This document shows positions 1-12,300 of a stretch of DNA of 64,000 nucleotides, one piece after another. How positions within the stretch are numbered: position 1 is the first letter of the stretch; every line of letters starts with the position of its first letter. Made by a program: the position numbers and the translations under genes. The notes under the pieces are model-generated. The model was not told where the DNA came from. It did no database searches and saw nothing but the letters and a program-made list of their open reading frames with translations. This stretch comes from Eunapius fragilis (Eukaryota; Porifera; Demospongiae; Spongillida; Spongillidae), in NCBI GenBank assembly GCA_963681505.1, contig OY811974.1:9798547-9862546 (forward strand), read 5' to 3'.

Positions 1-540
1 CTGCGACAAAGCACACTATAGCCATTAAAATCCGCAAAACCACAATAGCCTGGAAACCAGAACATAACGGAGTGGCACGCATTTATTGGTTATATGATTA
101 CCTCCGTTTCTAATCCCCCTACATGTACAATATGTGGAATGTGTACAAAAAAATTATCGCGCGCGAATGTTATGCTGAATTATACTATTCATTGCTAGAA
201 GTAGGTCATCTACCGGAGTGTGATGGTAAATTTTAAGTGGCTCAAATAGCAAAGGAAAGCGTATGCATGTAACAACACAGCCATTTAAATCTATAAGACT
301 ACAATAGCCTGGAAACCCGGCAGAATGTAACGGAGTGTCACTCATTTTTGGCGTTGATTGCCTTAGTTTCCAATCCCCTGCCCCCTTACATGTGGAAAAA
401 TTGGAATGCGCACCACAAAATTTTTCGCGCGCTTCGCGCGCGCCCATCCTCTTCATCAATTAATTTATGTCGGACCCCCCCCTCCCCCCTCGCCAAAATT
501 CTGCATCCGCCCCTGGATTGGGTTAAATCTATCTAGTTGT

Positions 541-591
<51 letters not shown>

Positions 592-1320
592 CAAAGAGTT
601 GGACATCTAACCGCGAATCAATTCCATCTACTATGCCTCATTATCAAAAGGTGCTGCCAATCGCCTCCAGCGCCCAGTTAAGAGCCATTATCGTTTTATT
701 TGGGGAATAAATATAGGCCCTATATAGGTGTCGATTGTTGTGCGCGGCTATACCTGAAAGGCAAGTTACATGCTACTGGGAAATCTTCTGTGCTCTTAGC
801 TCATAATATCAGGGGCGGATGCAGGATTTTGGCGAGGGGCCGGGGGCGTCCGACATGAATAACTGATGAAGAGGATGGGCGCGCACGAAGCGCGCGAAAA
901 ATTTTGTGGTGCGCATTCCAATTTTTCCACATGTAAGGGGGCTGGGGATTGGAAAAGAAGGCAATCAACGCCAAAAATGAGTGACACTCCGTTACATTCT
1001 GCCGGGTTTCCAGGCTATTGTAGTCTTATAGATTTAAATGGCTGTGTTGTTACATGCATACGCTTTCCTTTGCTATTTGAGCCACTTAAAATTTACCATC
1101 ACACTCCGGTAGATGACCTACTTCTAGCAATGAATAGTATAATTCAGCATAACATTCGCGCGCGAAAATTTTTTTTGTACACATTCCACATATTGTACAT
1201 GTAGGGGGATTTGAAACGGAGGCAATCATATAACCAATAAATGCGTGCCACTCCGTTACGTTCTGGTTTCCAGGCTATTGTGGTTTTGCGGATTTTAATG
1301 GCTAGTGTGTTTTGTCGCAG
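1..1320. repeat. Large inverted-repeat (foldback-like) element
   Basis: The first ~480 bases are nearly the reverse complement of ~838-1320; for example the first bases CTGCGACAAAGCACAC pair with the end GTGTTTTGTCGCAG. The ~360-bp centre holds a GT microsatellite and unique sequence. Each arm contains two diverged copies of one sub-repeat (about 24-165 and 281-430 in the left arm), both with CAATAGCCTGGAAACC and GGAGTG. The element touches the window edge, so its true end and any target duplication cannot be seen. Short open frames here lie in both arms symmetrically and are not credible genes. Confidence 0.85.
541..592. repeat. (GT)n microsatellite
   Basis: An almost pure GT run in the spacer between the arms of the 1-1320 inverted repeat. 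Confidence 0.95.
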
Positions 1321-3700
1321 ATTTGCATTGTACGTTACATGCGCCGGCTTAGTTTCACTGCTATGTTAAAATTTAAAATTGCAATGGTCTTGCATTCAAC
1401 CTTGATGGGTACTAATAATAGAGCACGAATCAAAATAACTGCGGAAGAATGCTCTATATTACTACCGTGGGTTAGCATTTTGGAATACATTTACCTTACG
1501 TATAAATATCAGCCTACTACGTATCTCGCAATTTACAGAACTAAAATATAGTACTAACCAATGAATAAGCAATAAGAATAAGCTATTTAGCAACTTCACG
1601 ACGTAGAAATGTATATCTCACGTGTGACACGTCATGCGCTAATCATATTCATATTCAGGTTCGAGGGGGGGGGGGGTCCAGACACCCTGGACCCCCACAC
1701 TGGATCCGCCACTGCTGACATATAGGATTGACTAACCTGCCCTTTACCATCGAACAATTCGCCGTAAGAGCTAATCACGTGATAATGAAAACAATTATTT
1801 TCAGAGTCAAATACATATAGGCCTACATGTACCTTGAATGCACGAAGCCTTCTGGCTCCTATATGTGCAAAAGACAGCTTATCGTATGGAAAGGGCTGTC
1901 ATTAGGTAACGCGCCATGCATGTTACTGCTCTGGTTTGTATATTAATCAGTATTGGTTATCTAGTCGACCGTACGCATACCTTTGTCAAATTGCATGGAT
2001 TCACCAACATCAAAATATATGAAGCGATGCACATGAACCAGTGCAAAGTAGAAGTAAAAAGTGAACTGATCGCGTCTCACTCTTAATATACATAGCTAAA
2101 GGAGCAGTGACGTAGCACGACGATGATATGAAAAATGAGCGAACGCAACGAATACGTGCTGAATTAACAGTAAATAGCGGCTGCATGGAGCTTCGTCCTC
2201 CACTTTATTACGTGTTTCATTAGTTAGCCACGCCCAACGCATGAGCCCCCCCCCCCCCCCCCCCCCCGCCCCATAGCCCCGTCACAAAATGATGTCTGGA
2301 GTGTTGTAAAGTGAAAGGTGTGGCATGGAAGTTAACCCCACTCCACAGTTATCTCCTGAATGATGAATTATTAACTATTATTAACTAAGATCAAAACTGA
2401 GCTTACTATGCTTAGCCTAGAGACTCTACCCCTTTAGCCCCACCCCCTCTGCACTCAAGAGTGTGTGATGGCAGTGATGATGATGGTAGAAATATTGAAG
2501 TGGCATATACCCCAACTCATGCATTACATGTATGCTATATACCTACTCAATGTTGCTGACCATTGCAGTAGGTAGGTGACAAGCCCCTCCCCTCCCCCCC
2601 ACTCCCTCCTTCCCCACCTGAGCTACCTACACTTCAGAGTAGGGGGTCGATCCAGAAATTTTTTTGCAAGAAGGGGAGGGGGGGCAAAGAGGAGGAAGGG
2701 GTGCATAATAGTAATGCTTTGGGCATGGGTAACTTATAGTTGGGAGGGATGTGGGTAAAGCCTGAGCCACTTTATACTTTGCACATGTTCGTAGCATCAG
2801 CAAGACATACATCAGCTGCGAATATTTAATTCTTACTTGGCGAGGGGGTGGGGGTGGGGGGGGTGGAGGGGTATACTACTGTATCGGTGGTATCCATGTT
2901 CCTGAGAGGGAAACCTTTCACTGTCCACACAAAAGCCAGTTGGCATGGATAATCCCTCCCTCCCCCCCCCCCCCCCCACCTATAACATATGCATATTACG
3001 TACCATGCTACAACATTATTTCTATTCCTCCAGCAATAATATTTTCTCATAGTCTGTGATGTTTAGCTAGCAATATGCAGCAGGGCAGGGGGAGGGGATA
3101 CTGACTTAAAATTGCTATTACCTGATCCCAGCAATGGACAGTGAATGTTTACCCACAGCCTCTGGTGCAAAGGTAGCATGGCAATATATGGTAGAGGGGA
3201 AGAGGGGGGGGGGAACTGTTCAATCTATGTCCCTGAGTACGGTAAACCCTTCATCATGGTTGAAGCCATGTTTAATAGTAACACAATTGTGTGCCCCACC
3301 CCCTATATCTACTATAGCTACATTGCCATCCTGCCAACTCCAGATACGGTTGCAGTGTAGTTAATTCTTAGTGGTTGGCATGAGCCACAACCCCTAAGGC
3401 TGTTCTGATATGACATTGCCGAAGTCACTGAGAGTGCCAGAAAAGATCTGCCTGTGCTAACCTAGCTCAAAAATGCAGCATGTCACTATGTCATTTAAAC
3501 TTGTCAGTGCATATGCCTTTAAGATAATTATCAATAACAACTTTTAATTAGTCAATAACCATACAACTATATAAAATAAGTGTGTTCACAAGAAGGCAAT
3601 ATGAATGGAACTACAGAGTTCACAATGCAAACACTCATAGCTTCTAATAACAGCTGCACAGGATTTCTCATTTCTTCATTGCCATAGTGGATGATAATCT
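1321..3700. other. Non-coding stretch with low-complexity tracts
   Basis: I see no recognisable gene. It holds a G-run fragment ending in TGGATCCGCCACTG (about 1655-1716, resembling the GGATGCAGGATTTTGG-type tail at 821-840), a run of 22 C at 2246-2267, mixed G/C-rich runs at 2590-2990 and a G run near 3204. Short open frames lack domain similarity I can recognise. Confidence 0.6.
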
Positions 3701-3786
3701 ATTGAATGGGAAAAGAGGGTTAATGAAATGGTTCCCAATGGCATGGCAACATGTCAAACCACACACACATGCACACACGCGCAAAT

Positions 3787-3837
<51 letters not shown>

Positions 3838-3842
3838 TACAC
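3787..3842. repeat. (CA)n microsatellite
   Basis: CA dinucleotide array with a few CG-containing variants. It produces spurious Thr/His-rich reading frames on both strands. Confidence 0.95.
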
Positions 3843-4540
3843 ACAACCCCAAGTAGGTATCAATGTCAAGCTGGAGTGATTGTGGGGGACGGAGAAGGAA
3901 CACACACACCTTACTCATTCTTTCAGTGCAGAAAACTAATAGATACTGGGGGGGTCAACAGGTTTGCAAAATGGTCAATGCCCTTCCCTTGCAGGGCTGA
4001 AGGATTGAGTAGAAGATTGGTGTGTGTACGAGTGTGTGTGGACATCTGGGAACGAATGGTGGTGTATAGTGCAGAATGGATTATCTTATAGTTCCACTCC
4101 TACATGCACACATCAGCATGTCAGCATTGCCACCGTACCCTGGGCTTACAAGAGTATAGGGAGTAGGAAGTTGATTTAAAGGCGTGGCATGGGACAAATA
4201 CATAGGCATGCCTTATAGCCAAGAAGGGGGGGGGGGGGGAAGATATCTGAGATCTGACCTCAATTTTTAATCTATGCACAAACTTTCCACAGATGTTAAC
4301 ATACAAGAGGGGTCTGGGTACTAGACTACTTCCTCCCAAAGGTTAGGGGGCAATGGCTCCTACCGATAAACATGTGGGGGGCCCTGTGCTGCCTAAACCA
4401 CTGCACATTTATCCTGAGGTTTCCAAATCTGAACAACCAGGAGACCTGGGTGCTGTATTTGTAAACCCAGTTTGGCTGCTGTCACTGGTCATGCATGTGC
4501 AGCAGGTGTCAGTACGATGTTTTGGGTGGACTGGTACCAC

Positions 4541-4632
4541 CACACACACTCGCACGAGCACGCACACACACACACACACACACACATACACACACACAAG
4601 CGCGCATGCACGCACGCACGCACACACACAAG
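4541..4632. repeat. (CA)n microsatellite, imperfect
   Basis: CA array grading into GCAC/GCGC variants. The flanking 3850-4540 sequence has no gene that I recognise. Confidence 0.95.
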
Positions 4633-4839
4633 AAAGTACATAGAGGTGGAACACATTCAATAGCCATCACGATAAAACAAATGTAAGATGCAAATATAAA
4701 AGCATAATTATGAAAGGTACTATTACTATTTTAACCAAAGTGTTTTCTCAGACTAGCTGCCAAAGGTGAACTCCCACGACCTCATTCTTATTCATTACAA
4801 TCACAATGCCTTTACACCTCCTGTATTCCTGTATATTTA

Positions 4840-5420
4840 TATGTCCTAACCTCCACCCCACCCCCCACTAGTCGTATCGGTCCAGACGCGGACAGCACAC
4901 TACTCCCCATTTTGCATATGAATCCGCCCCTGGTACGATAGCAGCGAATGGGTAAAGGGAGGGGGGGGGGGCGCCATGGCCAGAATAGTATTACAGCTTT
5001 TGATCTATTTATGTGGATAAAGCGTAAGCGTAAGCGTAGTGTTTGCGTAGGTATGATAAAGCGTGAGCGTGAGCGTAGCGTTTGCGTTCCTAATACTTTC
5101 TTCTGCCTCGGCGTCACGACGCAGAATGGATGCAACTTCCCCAGCGCTTTTCGGTTTTGTTTTAATATTTTCGTTATTAAACGATGGAACAGAGGCACTC
5201 GCCGCAGGTATGTCTTTGTGCTTTTTATACATTTGATTATTTGGACGCGAAACTGTGCAAGTATGGGGATTTGAATTAGTGGAAATGGTTGCATGTGTGC
5301 GTACTCGTGTGTGTGCGCGTCAGTCCAAGGACCGCGGAGGGTATTATAAAGTGAGGGGGGGGGGGGGGGGGGGGGGGGGTGGCGGGGGGGAGGGCAGATT
5401 TCGGCACTAGACTCCTCCAT
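4840..5420. repeat. Repeat debris: GCGTAA/GCGTGA short repeats and poly-G
   Basis: Between 5018 and 5090 two blocks of repeated AAGCGTAAGCGTA / AGCGTGAGCGTG occur. Another fragment ending ATCCGCCCCTGG lies near 4922-4933, and an uninterrupted G run lies at about 5355-5380. Reading frames across this block are low-complexity. Nothing recognisable follows until the retrotransposon at ~5.9 kb. Confidence 0.6.
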
Positions 5421-5920
5421 GTTAGCAAATAAGTTTGGTTGTAAATTCCTTCGCAGTTACTCGTAGAAACGCAAAAATGCACAATTATATCCCATATCGT
5501 CTATATATCTATGGTTTCGGTTATTATTTCTAGAAGCGAACTCAGAGGAGCGTCGTCCAGTCAATGTTCTTATCGCTATGAATCATGAGAGTAGCTAACT
5601 CAGAGTTATTGAATCTAATTTGTTCATGCTGGACGGAAGCCAATTTTTCAAGCGACAAGCGTCGAAAAGGGTCCTCCCAACGTCATATAATCCGCCATGC
5701 ATGAATTCTATATGCCAATCTCATATATCTTTCAATATTAATTGGTGCTGCATCCCTTGTGCACGCCATCAGCACTAGCTGAAAAAGATTCAATACTGGA
5801 CAAGATTGTCGTAGAATAAATGCTCTCTAGAACGCACACCCAATATCTCGAACTCACTCAAAAACGAATAATTAATAACACGCATCACACGTATATTAAT
5901 AGTTATTACAATAATTGATA

Positions 5921-5930
5921 TCCTCCCCCG
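5921..5930 (-). promoter_or_regulatory. Candidate polypurine tract of the BEL element
   Basis: On the minus strand CGGGGGAGGA lies about 40 bases past the integrase stop, where the plus-strand priming tract should sit. A 3' LTR would begin just beyond (towards lower coordinates, possibly near 5910), but without a 5' LTR its limits cannot be defined. Confidence 0.5.
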
Positions 5931-5970
5931 TTGACTGGTAGAGCCAGTCAACTTCTAATTGTAGCCTAAT

Positions 5971-7302
5971 TTAGTTCTCAGATAATAGCTCAATCTTTCT
6001 TCTTGCTACTTCAGCTGCTATTCTTCTTGGACGTGTGTGAGCAGGTTGAGGCTGTTCTAATCCAGCAATGTCATATTCATCCTTGTCTTCTAGTTGATAA
6101 GATTCCAAATAATACAGGTGCTGTATTGGCCTCGTCCAGACAGTAGAGCTATTTCTGCTTTTCACCCGAATAAATGCTCCCCTAATTTCTCCATCAGTAC
6201 CCTTTATCAACTTCTCAACCCTTGCAAGCCGCCAGAATGTTCTTGGGAGACTAGACTCATACACCAAAACAATATCTCCAATCGCAATCACCTTGTTCTG
6301 AGCTACTCTTGTGTTTGCATAACGATGCGTTTCCCTGAGCTCTAGCAAATACTCCATCCGCCATCGTCTCCAAAAGTTGTCCAGGACAGTCTTGAGATAC
6401 CTTGCTCTTTGTGAGAGTTGTTCAGTGGAGAGCTTTGGGTTGAATTCTGTGTCGTCTGAGCTTTCAGTAATATCGGGAAGATTACATATCCTTCTGCCAA
6501 TGATTAGATGTGATGGAGCTAATGGTTCCTCAATGTCTTCAGTGGAGATGTACGATATTGGCCTAGTGTTGAGGATTGCCTCTACCTCAATTATTGTGGT
6601 CAATAATTCATCCTGTGTTAGTACATCTCGTCCTACTATCTTCTTCAAACATTTCTTCATTAAACCAACCATCCGCTCAAATACACCTCCCCACCATGGA
6701 GCTCTTTCCAAATTATAGGTCCACTCAACACGATTTCCTGAAAAATACTTCTGCACCTCACTGGAGTTCATCACATCCTTGATAATCCGTCCAGCTGCCT
6801 TGAAAGTCTTCCCGTTGTCTGAAACAACCTTCTTGGGCAGCCCTCTATGAGCCACAAAACGCCTGAAACTCCGTAGGAAGGATTCTGTTGTCAAGTCCGG
6901 CACTAAGTCTAAATGGACAGCTCTGACGATGCAGCAAGTGTAAAGGCATACCCACACCTTTGCTGTGGTTCCCTTCACATAAAGCGGTCCAGCAAAATCA
7001 ACTCCAGTAAATGTGAAAGCAGGTGTTTCCTGTACCCTGAACTGTGGTAATGGTGGAGGAGGAGGAGCCTTGTAAGGTTTACTGTGAAACCTCTTACATA
7101 ATTTGCATTGCTGCAGACACTTTCTTACCAAACTCCTTCCCTTAATGATCCAATAACGTGCTCTAATCTCTGTAAGGGTGTCCTTCACACCACCATGAAA
7201 CACTCTTTCGTGACATTCCTGCACGATCAACAATGTGAGATAGTGCTTTCCATACAGCAGAACTGGATGTCTTGTATTCTCAGGAATATTAGCCTTTCCC
7301 AA
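5971..7302 (-). pseudogene. BEL/Pao integrase
   Basis: About 443 residues. It opens with an HHCC zinc-binding region (KHYLTLLIV, HERVFHGG, then CLQQCKLC), followed by the DDE core: first Asp in GVDFAGPL, second in VVSDNGKTF, and Glu in the WWGGVFERMVG segment. The C-terminal part has the SYISTEDIEEPLAPSHLIIG signature typical of BEL integrases. The frame connects badly to upstream sequence: a short frame at 7227-7418 (LVKDERFDNWHRQFDLF) carries the preceding conserved segment one frame away, so a frameshift lies near 7290-7310. It would catalyse element insertion. All catalytic residues are present, but the polyprotein is broken. Confidence 0.9.
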
Positions 7303-7419
7303 TCACCCTCTGCATCTCCAGAGCCTTGCTCATCCTTAAACAAGTCAAACTGCCGGTGCCAATTGTCGAACCGCTCATCCTTTACAAGCGCCTGCTGTAT
7401 TATTATAATCCAGTACACT

Positions 7420-8556
7420 TCAGCCCTGTTGATATCTAAATTGTTGATCGCACTTGGTTTTCAGAATTTCTATGAACTTCATTACCCAACCTGTGATCCG
7501 ATCTCTGTCATCACTGTTCGCAGAATACCATCTTGGAATGGAGATGAGTGGCACCCCTTCTAGTGAAACTACTAGCTCATTCCACTGTTTCAATGGTTCT
7601 CCAGTGAGAGGTTCATCCCAACCAATTTTTAATTGCCACAAACTCTGAGCCATCATTTTTAGTTGAACAGTAATGGGTGATATTATGCCCAATGGATCAT
7701 AGAACTTTGCCGCAATACTCACGACAGATCTCTTTGTGACATGTATCTTCTTGGCTAGATCAACGACAGGCATCACATTGAACAGAAGTTCATTCCTTGC
7801 AGTATCCCAGCAAACCCCAAGAATCCTTTTCTCGTAGTTGTCATCTTCCAATTTGCAGCCAAGCACATCCTTTGCATATGTGGCATCATCTTTCGTTATC
7901 TTGTGTTCACCATTAAGTGCAGGGCTCTTCAGATGTTTTTCTTCCTCTTCAATTCTAGCCTGTAGCTGAAAATCGTTGGATACGAATTTCCTGATGTTAA
8001 ATCCACCCTCCAAGAGCCTCTTCTTTGTCTTCAAATACAGCTGGAAAACATCTTCTATGTCATTCCCTCCATACGTCACATCATCCACATATATTGCACG
8101 AAGAAACCTGGCCACAAACTCTGGATCCTTGGTTTCATATTTTTTAATGTGGTGATCGAACGTTGCGTTGAGCAGAAATGGAATTGCAGACACACCAAAC
8201 ACAACTCTGGTTAATCTCAACACCAATAACTCTGGGAAATCCTTCTCGATGTTGTCCACCCACAAGAACCGCAATACATCTCTGTCTTCATTCCACACCG
8301 ACACAATTAGGAATGCTTTCTCAATGTCCCCAATCAGGGTAATTTTGTGGCATCTAAATCGAAGAATGATATCAAAAATATTTTGGTCAAATGTTGGTCC
8401 ACTGTAGAGGCACTCGTTCTGAGACGGTCCATCCTGTCGAGCGGAGGCATCATATACAACTCTCAGTTTCGTCGTCTGTTTGTCCTTTCTGATAAAAGGA
8501 TGATGATGTAGATAGTGAACTCGTTCTGCCTTGCTATTCCATTGGATCTGAAACAA
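7420..8556 (-). pseudogene. BEL/Pao reverse transcriptase (RNase H missing)
   Basis: About 378 residues with RT hallmarks: LRVVYDASARQ, the GDIEKAFL segment, VVFGVSAIPFLL, and the active site IYVDDVTYGG. The thumb/connection region (ILGVCWDTARNELLF, AKFYDPLGIISP) follows. The frame stops at WYSANSDDRD..., where an RNase H domain of some 200 or more residues should continue before integrase, so an internal deletion is likely. The N-terminal RT residues are in the neighbouring frame (8534-9739), implying a frameshift near 8540. Confidence 0.9.
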
Positions 8557-9739
8557 TTTCTACAATCCCCTTGCGAATCTGTTCCTGAATAACTGCGTCA
8601 TACTCTTTCAGTATTTGCGGGTCATTCCGTAAACGCTTCAACAGTCCAAGAAACCTTTTGTGACACAACTGTAGGTTGTCAGATTGCAGAAAACATGCTT
8701 CTTTCCATGGCAAGCGAACTTCATACCTGTTCTCCTTAAAGTGCACAGTTTCAAAAAACTTCTCATAAGGTGAAGACTCTTCATCCTTGACTCCTAATGT
8801 TTCAACTTCCCAAAACAACTTCACTTGCTTTTCAAGCTCACTTTCTTCAGTTCTCGTGGACACAGCTGCATTCAAAGTGTGAGTAACCAGGAGACTGCAG
8901 GCTGAAGATATTTCACTATGTGATCCAGAAATAGGTCCAGACAGTACCCATCCAAACTTCGTAAACAAAGCTGTAGGGCCATTACCAGTACTTCTTTTGA
9001 TTTTGTTTGTTACAAAACTCCAGTATAGATCAGCACCTAGAAGTATGTTGATCTCAAGAATATGATCGTCAGGTTGAGTAGGGTCAGCCAGTTCAAGTCC
9101 TGAGAGATAAGAGTACTGATCAGCAGCATATGTGACATGTTGTCCTGTCAATGGTTCACATATCATAGGCACCTCCAGTAGAACCACAGTGGTTTCCTTT
9201 CCATCCTTGAGCTTCATTTTAACCTTGACCACATCACAAGTCTGCATTTTCTCTGTCTCGGAACCAAAGGTCTTTATAAGCAAAGTCTCTTTCTGCTCTG
9301 TTTTCAATGAAAGTGCTTCCCTCAACCTCAACTTGTGGGATATATATGAACGCTGACTTCCGCTATCCAGTATTGCTCTGGTTACCATGGCTGGCTTGGC
9401 TATGTCTGGGTTGTAGACTAATACCCTTGCTGTCTGCAGGAGTACTGAGGTTTTAGCATTGACGTACATCGATACAACAGCAGTTTCACCCCCTTTGGTT
9501 GTCTGATTACATGGAGTTCGTGTGGGTTGTACCTGTTGTGCTGCACCCTGGTCTTTGTTGCAGATAGTTGTATGGTGTCTTCCTTGACACTTGGAGCATC
9601 TCATGGAGGATTGACAGATTTTGCTCAAATGATGTTTCCGCAAGCAGAGGAAGCATCTTCCTGCCTTGATCAGTATCTGCTTTCGATGACCCACATCTGT
9701 GACCTTCGGACAAACTTCCAATGCTGTGTGACTGTCCAC
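8534..9739 (-). pseudogene. BEL/Pao zinc knuckles, aspartic protease and RT N-terminus
   Basis: About 401 residues. Two CCHC-like knuckles come first (CFLCLRKHHLSKIC and CSKCQGRHHTTIC), then the protease with catalytic AILDSGSQRSYIS in a DUF1758/A16-type context, then the pre-RT segment ending in EQIRKGIVEIVSDP. It overlaps the gag frame above it and the RT frame below it, showing frame breaks at both borders. Ancestrally it was part of a single gag-pol polyprotein. Confidence 0.88.
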
Positions 9740-10018
9740 AAAAACAGCAGTTGATGGTAGAATCTCCAGTCAGTAGTGAAGATGCTGTTGGTACATCCTT
9801 CACAGGTTTCTTCCCTTGAAAGGTAGACATAGTGCTCACCGCTGCTCTTTCACGCGCATCCAATTCTTTTTGGAATATTTCCATCACCTTTGCCAAGTTC
9901 CATTCTTCATCAGTGATCTCCCTTGTTACCATCACTCTCAGTTCAAGTGGCAATCTGTTAAGTAGAACCGATGCCAAGAGGCTGCCATAGGAATCAGAGG
10001 ATATGCCCAAAGAACGTA
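9507..10018 (-). pseudogene. BEL/Pao gag C-terminal fragment
   Basis: Sequence reading RNLRSLGISSDSYGSLL followed by LPLELRVMVTRE matches the conserved segment of BEL gag (DUF1759-like). The frame is closed by a stop immediately upstream (TGA around 10022-10024), where homology ends, so the gag N-terminus is absent. The distal half overlaps the zinc-knuckle frame. Confidence 0.75.
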
Positions 10019-10192
10019 GATTTCGCGGATCTCAGGGTTTCCGCCAGCGCCACGCATTTGCGCCACGCACCACTAGACCTGTGGTTGACCATGTTGATAT
10101 ATTCATGGATTGACAGTGGCGGTGTTAACATACAGTCCATGCCTCGCACTAAGGGAAAATTAACACTTCGCACAAAGGGAAAATAAGGGCTA

Positions 10193-10360
10193 CAAGTAAT
10201 AAAAACATTCTCTACACTATAGGAATCAAAGGTGATGGTGGTGTAAAAAGCAAGGGAACAAGGCTTCTGATTGAAAAGGAAAAATGAAATAGACCTATAT
10301 TAGCACGCACATTTAAATATGACAACATGTTGCTAATGTAGGTCTATTTCATTTTTGTTT
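10193..10360 (-). mobile_element. 3'-end stump of the TC...CTTG Helitron-like family
   Basis: The sequence begins CAAGTAATAAAAACATTCTC and continues through about half of the family's terminal palindrome (compare 49553-49839). The base before CAAG is A, i.e. T after CTTG in element orientation, as in the other copies. The remaining half is lost at ~10350, where a Gypsy fragment starts. Confidence 0.75.
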
Positions 10361-10745
10361 GTTTTGGTGGTTGTGATTCAGCCTCTGCTGGGGCAGGCTT
10401 TAAACGGATAAAATGCACCACTTTCTGCCTCCTTGGGTTAGCACATTCCGCTATTCTGTACACAGTTGACCCTAACATTTCTACAACATGGAATGGCCCT
10501 TGCCATGGCTTGTGGAACTTTTTGGAGTATCCTCAACCAACTGCTTGATTGTGGAGAAATACCAACTCATTAACTGCATATGTCTTCCCTCTCACTCCTT
10601 TATCATAACACTCCTGTCGTTACTGCTGAATTTCCATGTATTGCAGGACTCATGCATGAGCTTGCTGCATCCTATTCTTCAGTACCTCAGCATATTGTGA
10701 CGGATCTTCAACTGCACCTGAATAGAGAAGAAATGGCCCATACAT
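10345..10745 (-). pseudogene. Gypsy integrase C-terminal tail fragment
   Basis: The minus strand reads HKPWQGPFHVVEMLGSTVYR, then VVHFIRLKPAP, typical of the end of Ty3/Gypsy integrases after the DDE core. In-frame stops occur (in the MQQAHA and AVG regions). No LTR can be assigned. 10746-11000 holds nothing I recognise. Confidence 0.7.
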
Positions 10746-11004
10746 AGGCGGTCATCTTGCTTTTTTGTTCAATTTGAATTTTAACCAACTTTATAATGTA
10801 CTATAAGCAGGTCTGATTATGATATAAAAACTTCAAAAAATTATTCCATTAACCACTCTTTAACTATAATCAAGACAAAACCATATCCGTTATGTCATTA
10901 ATTCGTGGTTTTCGAATCAACGAATATCTTCCCATAGACATGTATGGGGCACTTCAATACCTAAATGGAACGAGGCATTTCCTTTGAAGGACACTGTACT
11001 ATAG

Positions 11005-11570
11005 CATCGTCAAATGAAAGCTTCACTGAAAGCATGCACGACAACCATTGGCTGGCTTGATTCACTACCTCTAGTCCTTCTTGGCTTGCGGACACTCTTA
11101 AACAAAATCTCGGTATGTACAGCGCAGCTTGTTTATGGAACTACACTGCGAGTACCGGGTGAGTTCTTTTCTCCAGGCACTGGCCCCTTCACTTCTGATC
11201 CGCAACCTATATGCTGCTCAATTGAAGTTGACTATGCGATCTTTGAAGGCCATGCTACCTTGTGCAGATTTCAACCGTCCATTTTTCGTTCCAAAGGATC
11301 TGATATGACTTGCATGCCCGTTTGTGATTGTCCGGCATGACGATGTGCGCAAACCACTGCAAGCCCCATACCCATATGATGGACCATTCAAGGTTTTATA
11401 CCGATCCGACGAACATTTCACTCTAGACATTAATGGGCGTGAAGAGGTAATTTCGATCAACCGACTCAAACCTGCTTACATGGATAATACTTCCCCTGCC
11501 GTTCACAGCCTGTTCACTGAGTGGGAGCTATATGATTGTAGCAGAACATTAGTATCATTTTATGTGTGAT
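11005..11570 (+). pseudogene. Second Gypsy integrase tail fragment (plus strand)
   Basis: Segments WLDSLPLVLLGLRTLLNK, AQLVYGTTLRVPGEFF, RKPLQAPYPYDGPFKVL and HFTLDINGREEVISINRLKP are the post-catalytic part of a Ty3/Gypsy integrase. The frame changes around 11230-11320, so at least one frameshift is present. The sequence differs from the minus-strand tail at 10345-10745, so this is a separate element. Confidence 0.8.
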
Positions 11571-11819
11571 TAATTACAATGATGTTATCACGTGATTTTG
11601 GATAAGAGATCCACAAGGCTGTGGCTGGTGGAGCGGAAGCCAAAGACGCGTGCATGCCTTCAGGTGGGCGAGTGGCACGATGAGTACGAGCAGACGAGGA
11701 GACAAGACGTCAGGCCTTTCAACAATTAGGGTTCTAGGAAAAGAACCCGATGATGGAGAGACAAAGATGCTACATGGTCCGAAAGAGTCCCAACCCGAGG
11801 AAAAGAACTTCCAGCGCCA

Positions 11820-12300
11820 CCTACCCAGATGATGTTATAATAGTCATAAGGTGGGCCATGTGGCGAGCAGTTGCCCGAAGAATGCGGCTATATACGTTCT
11901 ACGGAGGGAGATCAAAGCAGTCCAAAGTGAAGAGGGCCAACTCACTTCCAAGTAGGGCAGGCTACGTAGAAGGGAATGAAGCTATACGGACATCGTTCTA
12001 TAGACACCGGTGCAGCCAGACAATTAGTACAAGACAATCTAGTGCCTAGGAATAGATATTTAAATAAATTAGCTAGCCAAGTTGTAAGGGATTGTCAATG
12101 GCAAGAGCTACCTCGTGGAAGCAGCCGTGGTGAAAGAGCTACATTATACGTCCGTGCTACTTGGAAGAGCTGTCCCCGAGCTGGTGCGGATTGGTTCATC
12201 TGAACCTGCAGGAGAGGAAGCGTTGGCAGCGATGACGAGGGCTCAGGCCAAACGGAACAGGGAAGAGGAAGAGAGAGCATCCAAGAAGGAGAAGGGCTCT
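11820..12300 (+). pseudogene. Gypsy nucleocapsid remnant and aspartic protease
   Basis: The second half of a CCHC knuckle (HKVGHVASSCPKN) lies near 11847-11885. It is followed by the protease active site IDTGAARQLVQ starting at about 12000 and the flap-side conserved YTSVLLGRAVPELV near 12135-12180. Downstream, AAMTRAQAKRNREEEERA (12222-12278) is the charged linker often seen between protease and the next pol domain in such elements. Frames shift several times. Confidence 0.75.

Larger units (their letters stand above)
5900..10020 (-). mobile_element. Degenerate BEL/Pao LTR retrotransposon
   Basis: The minus strand encodes, in order, gag with zinc knuckles, aspartic protease, reverse transcriptase and integrase, spread over three frames. 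The family is recognised by the A16-type protease DSG motif, the RT YVDD box and the BEL-type integrase. The 5' end is cut inside gag at ~10018: an in-frame stop and unrelated sequence follow, and no 5' LTR is visible. A purine tract consistent with a polypurine tract follows the integrase stop. The RNase H region between RT and integrase appears missing. With at least three frame breaks, the copy cannot be autonomous. Confidence 0.9.

Noticed and set aside
1312..1551. 79-codon ORF after the first inverted repeat
   Set aside because: It starts inside the repeat and has no domain or splice context.
3687..4663. His/Thr- or Val/Cys-rich ORFs
   Set aside because: They are translations of CA/GT microsatellites.
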